Part shown: piece after piece, positions 9,650 to 16,741 of the stretch
Layout of the letters: every line of letters starts with the position of its first letter
Numbering within the stretch: position 1 is the first letter of the stretch
DNA from: Hyphomicrobium sp. CS1BSMeth3
Lineage (GTDB): Bacteria > Pseudomonadota > Alphaproteobacteria > Rhizobiales > Hyphomicrobiaceae
DNA length: 64,000 bases
Direction: 5' to 3'
Assembly: GCF_900117415.1 (NCBI RefSeq)
Contig: NZ_FPEI01000006.1
Coordinates: 1,612,001-1,676,000, forward strand
The notes under the pieces: generated by a model
Told to the model about the DNA's origin: nothing
The model's database searches: none
What the model saw: only the letters and a program-made list of their open reading frames with translations
Program-made: the position numbers and the translations under genes

Positions 9650-9994
9650 ATGAATTTCGATCCCGAACGGGTTGCCCTGGCCCTGGCAAAATCATGGTCT
9701 CTCCATAGCGCGCGCCAGTGGACGAAGGAGAACCCAGCCGCCGGTCAGTGCAATGTCACCGCCCTGCTCATGCAGGAGCTCTTCGGCGGTGAGCTGCTGA
9801 AAACGCGGCTGCCGGAGGGCGACCACTTCTACAATCGGATCGACGGACGCCGTTACGACTTCACAGCGAGCCAGTTTGGCCAGCCGATCGCCTACGCCGA
9901 CGTACCGGCCTCTCGCACCGAGGCCGAGCAGGGCGCATCAGCCGCCGAGCTTGAAGCGCTGAGGGCGGCCTTCCACCGGCACAGCTCATCCTGA
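9650..9994 (+). CDS. YunG-like protein
   Basis: The 114-residue soluble protein has the pattern of the poorly known YunG family: W(T)KENPAAGQCNVTALLMQE, then FGGELLKTRLPEGDHFYNRI, then RRYDFTASQF. The conserved Cys and His in a papain-like order suggest a hydrolase-type fold, but this is inference only. It lies 22 bases after aapM on the same strand, so it may be co-expressed with amino-acid uptake. Confidence 0.65.
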   Translation: MNFDPERVALALAKSWSLHSARQWTKENPAAGQCNVTALLMQELFGGELLKTRLPEGDHFYNRIDGRRYDFTASQFGQPIAYADVPASRTEAEQGASAAELEALRAAFHRHSSS

Positions 9995-10154
9995 GAATGA
10001 GCGCGTCGGGGCACCCCGGCCGTCCACCGGCTTGCGACTGGACCCACAGGCGGACTCGGCGTAGCTTCGCGCGCCGCCTGATGCGGCATCCGCCCCTCAC
10101 GCCCGCCGCACGGCCGCGCATCTCGCGTGCCCCCCTGCCTCGCCGAGCCCCCGC

Positions 10155-10877
10155 ATGATCTGGCTGCTCATACTCGTGTTCGGGCTGATCGGCGGCGTCA
10201 TCGGCGGCGTGGTCGGCTTCGGCGCCTCGATCCTCATGATGCCGGTGCTCGTCTTCGGCTTCGGCCCCAAGGAAGCCGTGCCGATCATGGCCATCGCCAG
10301 CGTGCTCGCGAACTGGATGCGCGTCGCGATCTGGTGGCGCGAGGTGGACTGGCGCGCCAACGCGGCCTACTGCGCGACCGCCATCCCTGCAGCAGCGCTC
10401 GGCGCACGCACGCTCATCGCCCTTGATGCCCGCATGGTCGAGGTCGCGCTCGGCATCTTCCTCATCGCCGTCGTTCCAGTGCGGCGCTGGCTCATGGCAC
10501 GCGGCTTCTCGGTCAATATGTGGGGCCTCGCGCTCGTCGGTGCGTGCATCGGTTTTCTCACGGGCCTCGTCGCCTCCACGGGCCCGCTCAATACGCCCTT
10601 CTTCCTCGCCTATGGCCTGACGAAGGGCGCCTACATTTCCACCGAGGCCGTCGGCTCGGGTGCCGTGAGCTTCGTCAAATCGCTCGTCTTCCGCACGTAT
10701 GGCGTGCTGCCATGGGAGACGATCGCGCGCGGACTTCTGGTCGGGGCGTCGCTCATGGTCGGCTCGTGGTTCGCGAAGGCCATCGTCATGCGCATGGACG
10801 CACGCCACTACGCCGGCATTCTCGAAGCCATGATGGTGCTCGCCGGACTGACCATGATCTACGCGGCTTTATCTTAG
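10155..10877 (+). CDS. TauE/SafE-family membrane transporter (probable sulfite/organosulfur exporter)
   Basis: The 240-residue protein has about seven to eight membrane segments. The glycine-rich opening GLIGGVIGGVVGFGASILMMP and the second repeat GACIGFLTGLVASTGPLNTP are diagnostic of the TauE/SafE family, which exports sulfite, sulfoacetate or related anions. The substrate is unknown. Its TAG stop codon falls inside the start of the mosaic repeat that follows, so the repeat appears to sit exactly on the gene's end. Confidence 0.88.
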   Translation: MIWLLILVFGLIGGVIGGVVGFGASILMMPVLVFGFGPKEAVPIMAIASVLANWMRVAIWWREVDWRANAAYCATAIPAAALGARTLIALDARMVEVALGIFLIAVVPVRRWLMARGFSVNMWGLALVGACIGFLTGLVASTGPLNTPFFLAYGLTKGAYISTEAVGSGAVSFVKSLVFRTYGVLPWETIARGLLVGASLMVGSWFAKAIVMRMDARHYAGILEAMMVLAGLTMIYAALS

Positions 10878-11040
10878 TGCCGCGGGCTGCCGGAATTATT
10901 CATCCCTTCTCCCCGTGTAGAACGGGGAGAAGGGACATGGCGGCGCTCGCCGCGACCTCCAAGTCATAAAAAGAAGGGGGGTCCGGGGTCTCCCCGGTTG
11001 GGGCCAGGGGCGAAAGCCCCGTCGCGCCGCAGGCGCGATC
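10874..11040 (+). repeat. Mosaic palindromic repeat, copy A
   Basis: Modules seen in order are: a short M1 remnant beginning TTAGTGCCGCGGGCTG, the M2 hairpin (CTTCTCCCCG paired with CGGGGAGAAG, about 10909-10934), and M4 (CCAAGTC, a G-run, then GGCGAAAGCCCC and CGCGCCGCAGGCGCG). It lies between the converging tauE-like and psd genes. Copies are at 29535, 40745, 45092 and 59670, with remnants at 30914 and about 41230. Confidence 0.8.
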
Positions 11041-11721
11041 TCAACCCAACCGCGCCTCGCGCTCGGCCTCGCTCGACGCAAGATCCGCGAGCACGGTCTC
11101 GCCCGCGACGGCGCGCTGTCCGACCGCGACCAGTGCCGTCTTGCCCTCGGGCAGATAGACATCGGCGCGGCTGCCGAAGCGGATCAACCCGAAGCGCTCG
11201 CCGACAGCAACCGTGTCACCCTCGTCCTTGAAGGTGACGATACGGCGCGCGATGAGGCCGGCGATCTGGACGACTCCGATCTCCTCACCCGAACCCGTCG
11301 TGATCACGAGTGCGCGGCGCTCGTTGTCGGCGCTCGCCTTGTCAAGGGCGGCGTTGACGAAGGCGCCCGGCACATAGACCGAGCGGCTGATGCGCCCTGC
11401 GACCGGCGCGCGATTGATGTGCACGTCGAAAACATTGAGGAAGATCGAGATGCGCTGACGCTCGCTGATGCCGAAGCCGAGCTCGGGCGGCGGCACGACG
11501 CGCTCGATCGCCGAAATGCGGCCATCGGCCGGTGCGATTACGAGGCCCTCGCGCAGCGGCGTGACGCGATCGGGATCACGGAAGAAGTAGGCGATCCACG
11601 CCGAGATGACGACGAGCAGCCAGCCGAGCGGCGGCCACACCATGAGAAACAGCAACGCGAGAGCGACACCGATGGCCAGGAACTTCCAGCCGTCCCGATG
11701 GACGGGCACGAACATGGACAT
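11041..11721 (-). CDS. psd: Phosphatidylserine decarboxylase proenzyme
   Basis: The 226-residue protein converts phosphatidylserine to phosphatidylethanolamine. It shows a hydrophobic N-terminal pair (about residues 10-45), the short-type PSD blocks VIAPADGRIS and ISIFLNVFDVHINRAPVAG, and the self-cleavage site RFGSR, where the Ser becomes the pyruvoyl cofactor. The frame extends upstream to a GTG at 11781, but the ATG codons at 11721 and 11715 fit the family better. The usual downstream partner pssA is absent here. Together with pmtA (16742) it would supply the precursor of phosphatidylcholine. Confidence 0.93.
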   Translation of the reverse strand: MSMFVPVHRDGWKFLAIGVALALLFLMVWPPLGWLLVVISAWIAYFFRDPDRVTPLREGLVIAPADGRISAIERVVPPPELGFGISERQRISIFLNVFDVHINRAPVAGRISRSVYVPGAFVNAALDKASADNERRALVITTGSGEEIGVVQIAGLIARRIVTFKDEGDTVAVGERFGLIRFGSRADVYLPEGKTALVAVGQRAVAGETVLADLASSEAEREARLG

Positions 11722-12012
11722 GATGGTCGAGGGGAGACTGTGACCGGCCACGGAGCACCTTGAGCAGATAGAATGACGCACGTCCCCGAGGGACCGGGCG
11801 ATGACGCGATTGGGCGTGTTCGAGGCAGAGTGGTAACCGCGACCGTCCCTGACCGCAACCCGCGATCGTTCAGCGTTCGGACAACGATCCGGCCGATTTC
11901 ATAAATATGTTATAAGCCGAGCCTCGATGCGGCGTCGCCCGAGCGATGAGAATCGCTTAGGCACGGGCGCAAAGCAGGGTCGGGGACGCAGCGGGAAGCA
12001 CGAGGAAAAGGC

Positions 12013-12594
12013 TTGGCGACCATTCCATCCCGTCACGGCGCGCACACTGGCCGCCGCGCCACGGCGTGGGTGCTGGCGCTGGCCGCCGTCGCTTTGTCGG
12101 GCACCGTGCTCCTGGCACAGGCGCCGCAGCCACTCGGCGTCAGCCAGACCGGATTGCCGCTGCCGCGCTTCGTGAGCCTCAAGGCCGACCGCGTGCAGGT
12201 GCGCCAGGGCCCGGGGACGGATCACAAGATTCTGTGGGTGTTCAACCGCGTCGGCCTGCCCGTCGAGGTGATCCAGGAGCACGAGAACTGGCGCCAGATC
12301 CGCGACCAGGACGGCGCTGTCGGCTGGGTGGCCAACAACCTGCTCTCGGCCCGGCGGACAGGCGTGGTGCTCGCGTGGGCCACAGGCGAGGCACGAACGG
12401 GCACGGCCAAGCCCGTACCGCTCTTTCGAGATGACTCGACGTCCGCCGGCACAGTCGCGCTGCTCGAGCCGGGCGTCATATGCGGCATCCGCCGATGCGA
12501 TGGGCGCTGGTGCCAGATCTCGGTTGGTGACTTCCGCGGCTACGTCGAGCAGAGCAAGCTCTGGGGCGTCTACCAGGGCGAGACCGTCCAGTAG
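12013..12594 (+). CDS. Exported SH3-domain protein
   Basis: The 193-residue protein starts at a TTG (12013) behind a GAGGAAAAG ribosome site. A hydrophobic signal segment follows at about residues 17-36 (TAWVLALAAVALSGTVLLAQ). Two bacterial SH3 domains come next: the first at about 55-113 (ADRVQVRQGPGTDHKILWVF and GWVANNLL), the second at about 130-188 (CDGRWCQISVGDFRGYVEQS). Such domains usually bind cell-wall peptides or act as periplasmic scaffolds. No catalytic domain is attached. The 290 bases upstream separate it from divergent psd and include a TATAAG box near 11911. Confidence 0.8.
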   Translation: MATIPSRHGAHTGRRATAWVLALAAVALSGTVLLAQAPQPLGVSQTGLPLPRFVSLKADRVQVRQGPGTDHKILWVFNRVGLPVEVIQEHENWRQIRDQDGAVGWVANNLLSARRTGVVLAWATGEARTGTAKPVPLFRDDSTSAGTVALLEPGVICGIRRCDGRWCQISVGDFRGYVEQSKLWGVYQGETVQ

Positions 12595-12684
12595 CGCCAC
12601 GGCGGCGACTCCGTTCCGTCGCGGCGGATCAGGCTCTAAGCTGAGCCCAACAAGAAGCCATTACCAATCCACTGGGAGGACGAC

Positions 12685-13440
12685 ATGACCGGGCGCTTGA
12701 ACGGCAAGACTGCCTTTTGCACTGCCTCGGGCGCCGGCATCGGCTGCGCCACGGCGCTCGCCTTTGCGCGCGAGGGCGCCCGCGTGATCGCGACCGACAT
12801 CGATCCAGCCGCACTCGACGCGCTGAAGCGCGACGGCGTTGCCGCGACATACCGGCTCGATGTGCGCGACACGGCCGCGGTCAACGCGCTCGCCAAGGAG
12901 ATCGGCGCCATCGACATCCTGTTCAATGCCGCGGGCTTTGTCGCGCACGGCACTGTGCTCGAGTGCTCCGAAGGCGACTGGGATTTCTCCTTCGACCTCA
13001 ACGTCAAGTCCATGCACCGCACGATCTCGGCCTTCCTGCCCGGGATGCTCGGAAAGGGCGGCGGATCGATCGTGAATATCGCCTCGGCAGCCGGCGCGCC
13101 GCGCGGCGTCATCAACCGCTACGTCTATGGCGCCACCAAAGCGGCCGTGATCGGGCTCACCAAGTCCGTCGCGGCGGACTTCATCCGCAAGGGCGTCCGC
13201 TGCAATGCCATCTGCCCGGGCACTGTGCAGTCGCCATCGCTCGATGCGCGCATCGCGGCACAGTCGCAGGCGCTCGGCAAGCCGACTGCCGAGGTGCGCC
13301 AGATGTTCATCGACCGCCAGCCCATGGGCCGGCTCGGCACGGCCGAGGAAGTGGCCGCGATCGCCGTCTATCTCGCCGGCGACGAAGCCGCGTTCACCAC
13401 GGGCCAGGCTTTTCTGGTCGACGGTGGCTTCACGCTTTGA
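12685..13440 (+). CDS. SDR-family dehydrogenase resembling DHRS6/BDH2
   Basis: The 251-residue short-chain dehydrogenase has the nucleotide-binding glycine motif TASGAGIG, the DxD-type NAD selector ATDID, the NAAG motif, and the catalytic Ser and Y-x-x-x-K (YGATKAAV). Blocks such as LFNAAGFVAHGTVLECSEGD and GLTKSVAADFIRKGVRCNAI closely recall human DHRS6 (cytosolic R-beta-hydroxybutyrate dehydrogenase). Bacterial relatives are often labelled 2-keto-3-deoxy-L-fuconate dehydrogenase. The substrate is therefore uncertain. The enzyme class is firm. Confidence 0.88.
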   Translation: MTGRLNGKTAFCTASGAGIGCATALAFAREGARVIATDIDPAALDALKRDGVAATYRLDVRDTAAVNALAKEIGAIDILFNAAGFVAHGTVLECSEGDWDFSFDLNVKSMHRTISAFLPGMLGKGGGSIVNIASAAGAPRGVINRYVYGATKAAVIGLTKSVAADFIRKGVRCNAICPGTVQSPSLDARIAAQSQALGKPTAEVRQMFIDRQPMGRLGTAEEVAAIAVYLAGDEAAFTTGQAFLVDGGFTL

Positions 13441-13562
13441 TCATCCTGCCCCTGTTGCCGAGCTGCATCGGTGCTCTCCGCCAGCTACGGGTATAGTGCG
13501 CGAATCGGGTGCTGGGAGGCACTGCGCAGCGGCCCGATCACTCTGACAGGGGAAAGACGGAT

Positions 13563-13874
13563 ATGAGCACTGTTCGTTGTGGGATCGCCGCGGCGGCGAT
13601 GGCAGCCGCGTTGTCGCTCGGCATGGCTTCTGTGGCTTCGGCCCAGTGCCTGAACAAGGGTGGGCAGGGCACGAACACCACCGAGGATGGCGCGAAGTTC
13701 CAGGCATGGGAAGCCGTGCTGCAGGCAACCGATTGGGGTAGCTGGGCCCAGTTCATGGCCGCTGGCCAGAAGGTCGGCACGGCACCGGGCTACAAGGTGA
13801 GCAAGGTTCGCTTCAAGTGCACGAAGGGCGGGCTTGGCTCGGAGTGCAAGGCTTTCGCGACGCTCTGCAAATAG
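13563..13874 (+). CDS. Small secreted protein, function unknown
   Basis: The 103-residue product begins MSTVRCG and has a convincing signal peptide ending SVASAQ (about residue 27). The mature part holds four Cys (QCLN, FKC, SEC, LCK), which may form two disulfides in the periplasm. No family is recognised. A longer frame starts at 13509, but a GGGGAAAG ribosome site points to the ATG at 13563. A strong terminator follows at 13921, so the gene is probably a single transcription unit. Confidence 0.65.
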   Translation: MSTVRCGIAAAAMAAALSLGMASVASAQCLNKGGQGTNTTEDGAKFQAWEAVLQATDWGSWAQFMAAGQKVGTAPGYKVSKVRFKCTKGGLGSECKAFATLCK

Positions 13875-13920
13875 CTTAGGCTGGCGGCGGGCCGACAGCC
13901 TGTCGCGCGGCGTTTTTTCC

Positions 13921-13954
13921 TGCGGCGGCTCTCGGGCCGCCGCATTTCTTTTTT
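13921..13954 (+). terminator. Rho-independent terminator
   Basis: A perfect 9-bp stem (TGCGGCGGC with GCCGCCGCA) and a 6-base loop are followed by TTTCTTTTTT. It lies 47 bases after the small secreted protein gene and just before mtnP. Confidence 0.9.
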
Positions 13955-13974
13955 GTGACCGACAAGGGGCCGCG

Positions 13975-14856
13975 ATGACGAAGACAGTGCTGGGCTTTAT
14001 CGGCGGCAGCGGCCACTACGATCTGCCCGATCTCAAAAACCCGCATTGGGAGATCGTCGCGAGCCCGTGGGGCGTCGCATCCGACGCGATCCTCTTCGCC
14101 GAGGTCGACGGCCTGCCTGTGCGGTTCCTCCCGCGCCATGGGCGCGGCCATCGCGTCCCGCCGACCGAGATCAACTACCGCGCCAATATCGATTGCCTCA
14201 AGCGCGCCGGTGTCACCGACCTGATTTCGATTTCCGCGTGCGGCTCGCTCAAGCAGGAATATGCGCCAGGCCACTTCGTGCTCGTCGATCAGTTCATCGA
14301 CCGCACGTTCGCGCGCGAGAAATCTTTCTTCGGAACGGGCTGCGTCGCCCACGTGTCGGTCGCCGATCCGGTGAGCCCGCTACTCGCCGACGAGATCGAG
14401 AAGGCGGCGCGCGCGGAAGACATCGCGATCACGCGCGGCGGCACCTATCTCGCCATGGAAGGGCCGCAGTTCTCGACGCGCGCTGAATCGAACCTCTATC
14501 GCTCCTGGGGCTGTGACGTCATCGGCATGACGAACATGCCCGAGGCCAAACTCGCACGCGAGGCCGAGATCTGCTACGCGACGCTCGCCATGGTCACCGA
14601 CTACGACTGCTGGCACGATGATTATCGCGAGGTCGATGTGGCGGAAATCCTGAAGGTGCTCATGGAGAACGTGAGCAAGGCCCAGCGCATCATCGCACGT
14701 CTCTGCCACACGTTTCCGCGCGAGCACCCAGCCTGCCCGATCGGCTCGGATCGCGCCCTCGAGACAGCCATCGTCACGCCTCCCGCCGCGCGCGATCCGG
14801 CGCTCGTGGCGAAGCTCGATGCGGTTGCAGGTCGTTTGCTGCACCGAGCCGAGTGA
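13975..14856 (+). CDS. mtnP: S-methyl-5'-thioadenosine phosphorylase
   Basis: The 293-residue enzyme splits methylthioadenosine with phosphate, the entry step of methionine salvage. Motifs are GGSGHYDLP (phosphate loop), PRHGRGHRVPPTEINYRAN, SACGSLKQEYAPG and AMEGPQFSTRAES, then NMPEAKLAREAE and TDYDCW, all typical of the trimeric MTAP subfamily. The start MTKTVLGFIGGSG at 13975 lies right after the upstream terminator. The frame is open further upstream, but that part is the terminator itself. Confidence 0.95.
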   Translation: MTKTVLGFIGGSGHYDLPDLKNPHWEIVASPWGVASDAILFAEVDGLPVRFLPRHGRGHRVPPTEINYRANIDCLKRAGVTDLISISACGSLKQEYAPGHFVLVDQFIDRTFAREKSFFGTGCVAHVSVADPVSPLLADEIEKAARAEDIAITRGGTYLAMEGPQFSTRAESNLYRSWGCDVIGMTNMPEAKLAREAEICYATLAMVTDYDCWHDDYREVDVAEILKVLMENVSKAQRIIARLCHTFPREHPACPIGSDRALETAIVTPPAARDPALVAKLDAVAGRLLHRAE

Positions 14857-14860
14857 AGCG

Positions 14861-14893
14861 CCTTGCCTCAACGACTGAGCCATTGAGGCAAGG
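14861..14893. terminator. Intergenic hairpin between mtnP and the EF-hand gene
   Basis: A perfect 11-bp inverted repeat (CCTTGCCTCAA with TTGAGGCAAGG) with an 11-base loop sits four bases after the mtnP stop, between converging genes. It lacks a T-run, so the terminator role is uncertain. Confidence 0.45.
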
Positions 14894-14909
14894 CAGATCG
14901 ATCGTCGGC

Positions 14910-15358
14910 TTAGCCGCCCTTCGGCACTTGAGCCAAGCACGCCGTCATGAACTCGCTTTCGCTGATGGGCCCCGTGAGCGCGAGCTGCGTCGGGATCACA
15001 TCCTTCGCATTCTCGATTTCAGCCGCACTGAGCGTGCCGTCACTATTGGCATCGGCGGCTCTGAAGTTCTTCAAGCAGTCGGCGCGATTGGTCTCCTGAC
15101 CGGCAGGTTTCGATTCATTTCCCGGTGCGACCGTTTGCGCCAGTGCCGGGCTCATGAAAAGACCAAGCACGACCGCAGCTAAAGCGTCGGACCTCAAATG
15201 CGACCCACGGTTCGGGGCGGGCTCAGAGTCGCATTTGAGGTCCAAAGACGCTTTAGACTCAATGCTTCTAAAGCAACTTTGGACTTGAAATTCGCTCCCT
15301 GCCCCGCCTCGAGGTGAGGCGAATTTCAAGTCCGTTGCTTTAGTGTAAGCTTCTGCAT
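14910..15358 (-). pseudogene. EF-hand protein gene interrupted in its signal peptide by a 164-bp repeat
   Basis: Reading from the ATG at 15358 gives MQKLT, then the repeat 15180-15343, then AAVVLGLFMSPALAQ and a mature part with an EF-hand loop (DANSDGTLSAAE). The 164-bp insert is not a multiple of three, and translation from 15358 stops a few codons into it. Removing 15180-15343 exactly gives MQKLTAAVVLGLFMSPALAQ in frame, a normal signal peptide. The intact paralogue next door (15560-15847) confirms the expected N-terminus. The frame can also be read from a TTG inside the repeat (15329), which would lack a signal peptide start. Most likely the gene is inactive. Confidence 0.75.
15180..15343. 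repeat. 164-bp double-hairpin element, copy 1
   Basis: The element begins TAAAGCGTC and ends GTTGCTTTAG. It folds into two long hairpins. The first is at 15180-15255, with a 9-bp outer stem, an AAA bulge and about a 16-bp inner stem. The second starts at 15270 (TAAAGCAAC) and ends at 15342, with a 9-bp outer stem, a TTT bulge and a 15-bp inner stem. A second copy of identical length is at 31772-31935. It codes for nothing and looks like a non-autonomous mobile or palindromic repeat. Confidence 0.85.
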
Positions 15359-15495
15359 TGCGATCTCCTCGTGATTACCACTGTATGTTGGCTAACCACT
15401 CGGAGCGGTGGATGTTCCCCGCAGATCAATTTCGAGATGTTGAAAGTGATTTGTGCACTTGCAGTGCGCGCCACGCCGTTCGGCAGGCTTGCGCC

Positions 15496-15522
15496 GCCTC
15501 AACCGAGTTTCTCGGTTGAGGC
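15496..15522. terminator. Hairpin between the two EF-hand genes
   Basis: A perfect 12-bp stem (GCCTCAACCGAG with CTCGGTTGAGGC) with a TTT loop lies downstream of the intact EF-hand gene on the reverse strand. There is no T-run. Its GCCTCAA/TTGAGGC core is shared with the hairpin at 14861. Confidence 0.5.
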
Positions 15523-15559
15523 AAGCGTGGCAGTGCCGGTCGTGTGATTAAGACAGGGT

Positions 15560-15847
15560 TCAACCGCCCCTAGGAACTACGGCCATGCAGGCGTCCAGGA
15601 ACTCCTGGAAACCAATAGGACCTGATAGTCCAAGATCTGTCGGGATGACTGCCCTTGCCGAGGCGAGCTCGTCGCCACTCAGCACGCCGTCACCGTTGCG
15701 ATCTGCCAATCTGAAATTCGCTATGCACTCCGCTTGGTTGTCCTCCTCACCCGTCGGCTTTGTCTCATTTCCCGGCGTGCCGATCTGGGCAAACGCCGGG
15801 CTCATGCAAAGAGTGAGTAACACCGTCGCAACCATAAGCTTCCGCAT
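15560..15847 (-). CDS. Secreted EF-hand protein
   Basis: The 95-residue protein has a signal peptide (MRKLMVATVLLTLCMSPAFAQ) and a mature part of about 74 residues with one canonical EF-hand loop, DRNGDGVLSGDE, flanked by helices. Calcium binding in the periplasm is therefore likely. The partner genes are unknown. A GGAGG ribosome site six bases upstream selects the ATG at 15847 over the longer frame to 15904. It is a tandem duplicate of the broken gene at 14910-15358, with shared NETKPTGEE-like and C-terminal VVPRGG/VPKGG blocks. Confidence 0.8.
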   Translation of the reverse strand: MRKLMVATVLLTLCMSPAFAQIGTPGNETKPTGEEDNQAECIANFRLADRNGDGVLSGDELASARAVIPTDLGLSGPIGFQEFLDACMAVVPRGG

Positions 15848-15971
15848 CTGAGCCTCCACTTGGTTTGGTGCACTGCCAGAACGCAAACCACGTGGGCGAC
15901 TCAAACGTTGCAGGGCTCACACTAAGGTGATCCTGCGTTAGAACCTCGCGATCGGGATATGGGCTCGGCGC

Positions 15972-16358
15972 TCAACCTGGAAATTGGATGAGGATGCGCA
16001 TCTTGAGCAGCCAGGGGAAATAGCGCTGCAGCACCTCGCCGATCGACCAAAGGACGATCATCAGCACGACAAGCGCGGGGAGCGCCGCGAACACCGCCTT
16101 CATGAAGAACGCGATGAGGCTCTTGAGCGGCACGTCGATGCGCGTCACGGTGACGCCGTCGCGGGGCGACGACCGCGCCGAATGATCGCGCGTGGCCGCT
16201 GCAGGGTCGCTGGCTGCGGCCATTGCCGCCTTGAGCGACGAGGGAAAGCGCTGCCCGTTCGCTTCGCGCTCTCGCGCATCGCGCTCATCCCGAGCGCGTC
16301 TGAGCGTGCGCGGCAGGTCGTCGTCCAGCGTCGAAAAATGAGGCTCGGGCATGCCCAT
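15972..16358 (-). CDS. Single-pass membrane protein, function unknown
   Basis: The 128-residue product has a charged, Arg/Ala-rich cytoplasmic N-terminal part (residues 1-75) and one long hydrophobic segment at about 84-108 (FFMKAVFAALPALVVLMIVLW and beyond), then a short basic tail. Similar tail-anchored-looking proteins are common in Hyphomicrobiales but without known function. The frame, codon use and position before the tRNA support a real gene. Confidence 0.55.
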   Translation of the reverse strand: MGMPEPHFSTLDDDLPRTLRRARDERDAREREANGQRFPSSLKAAMAAASDPAAATRDHSARSSPRDGVTVTRIDVPLKSLIAFFMKAVFAALPALVVLMIVLWSIGEVLQRYFPWLLKMRILIQFPG

Positions 16359-16506
16359 CGGACTCCGTAGGGCGAACTGGAAAGTGCTCCTCGCGCGCGG
16401 CGATGTACGCGACGCATTGCGCGGAGGCAGGAGATGATTAACGGGCCAATGGGGCTAGATTTGGGTCCGGCTGCGCAAAAGTCCGGCACGAGCATTGCGG
16501 TAGGTT

Positions 16507-16583
16507 TGGTAGCGGGAGGCGGACTCGAACCGCCGACCTAAGGATTATGAGACCTTCGCTCTAACCACCTGAGCTATCCCGCC
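16507..16583 (-). tRNA. tRNA-Met (anticodon CAU)
   Basis: The reverse strand folds as a 77-base cloverleaf including an encoded 3' CCA. The acceptor is GGCGGGA with TCCCGCT, the D-arm contains AGCTCAGGTGGTTAGAGC, the anticodon loop is CTCATAA and the T-loop is TTCGAGT. The CTCATAA loop is that of elongator tRNA-Met; a lysidine-modified tRNA-Ile2 also has CAU and cannot be fully excluded. A good promoter lies just upstream. Confidence 0.93.
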
Positions 16584-16597
16584 ATAACCGGCGCCCT

Positions 16598-16627
16598 CGT
16601 ATAAGGACGCCCCCTCAGTACTGTCAA
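16598..16627 (-). promoter_or_regulatory. Promoter of the tRNA gene
   Basis: On the reverse strand a perfect TTGACA (16622-16627) and TATACG (16598-16603) are 18 bases apart, ending about 15 bases before the tRNA 5' end. This spacing suits transcription starting a few bases before the mature tRNA. Confidence 0.75.
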
Positions 16628-16741
16628 TAGAAGCTGACCAACTTCGCTGATCGAAATCGCGTCTACAGCGCGAACGAGGCCGCAGGCCCTGTACCCACTC
16701 GGGGCCGCTGCCAAACTCCGTCTTTTCTCGCCCTGGAAAGC

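Noticed and set aside
7297-9651. 784-residue open frame on the reverse strand across the aapQ/aapM region
   Set aside because: Its composition (very rich in Glu, Asp, Arg, His) is that of an antisense shadow in a high-GC genome; the forward frames are clear permeases.
14910-15329. 139-residue EF-hand protein starting at a TTG inside the repeat
   Set aside because: The N-terminal 45 residues are translated hairpin sequence with no ribosome site; the original start is at 15358 and the gene is better described as interrupted.
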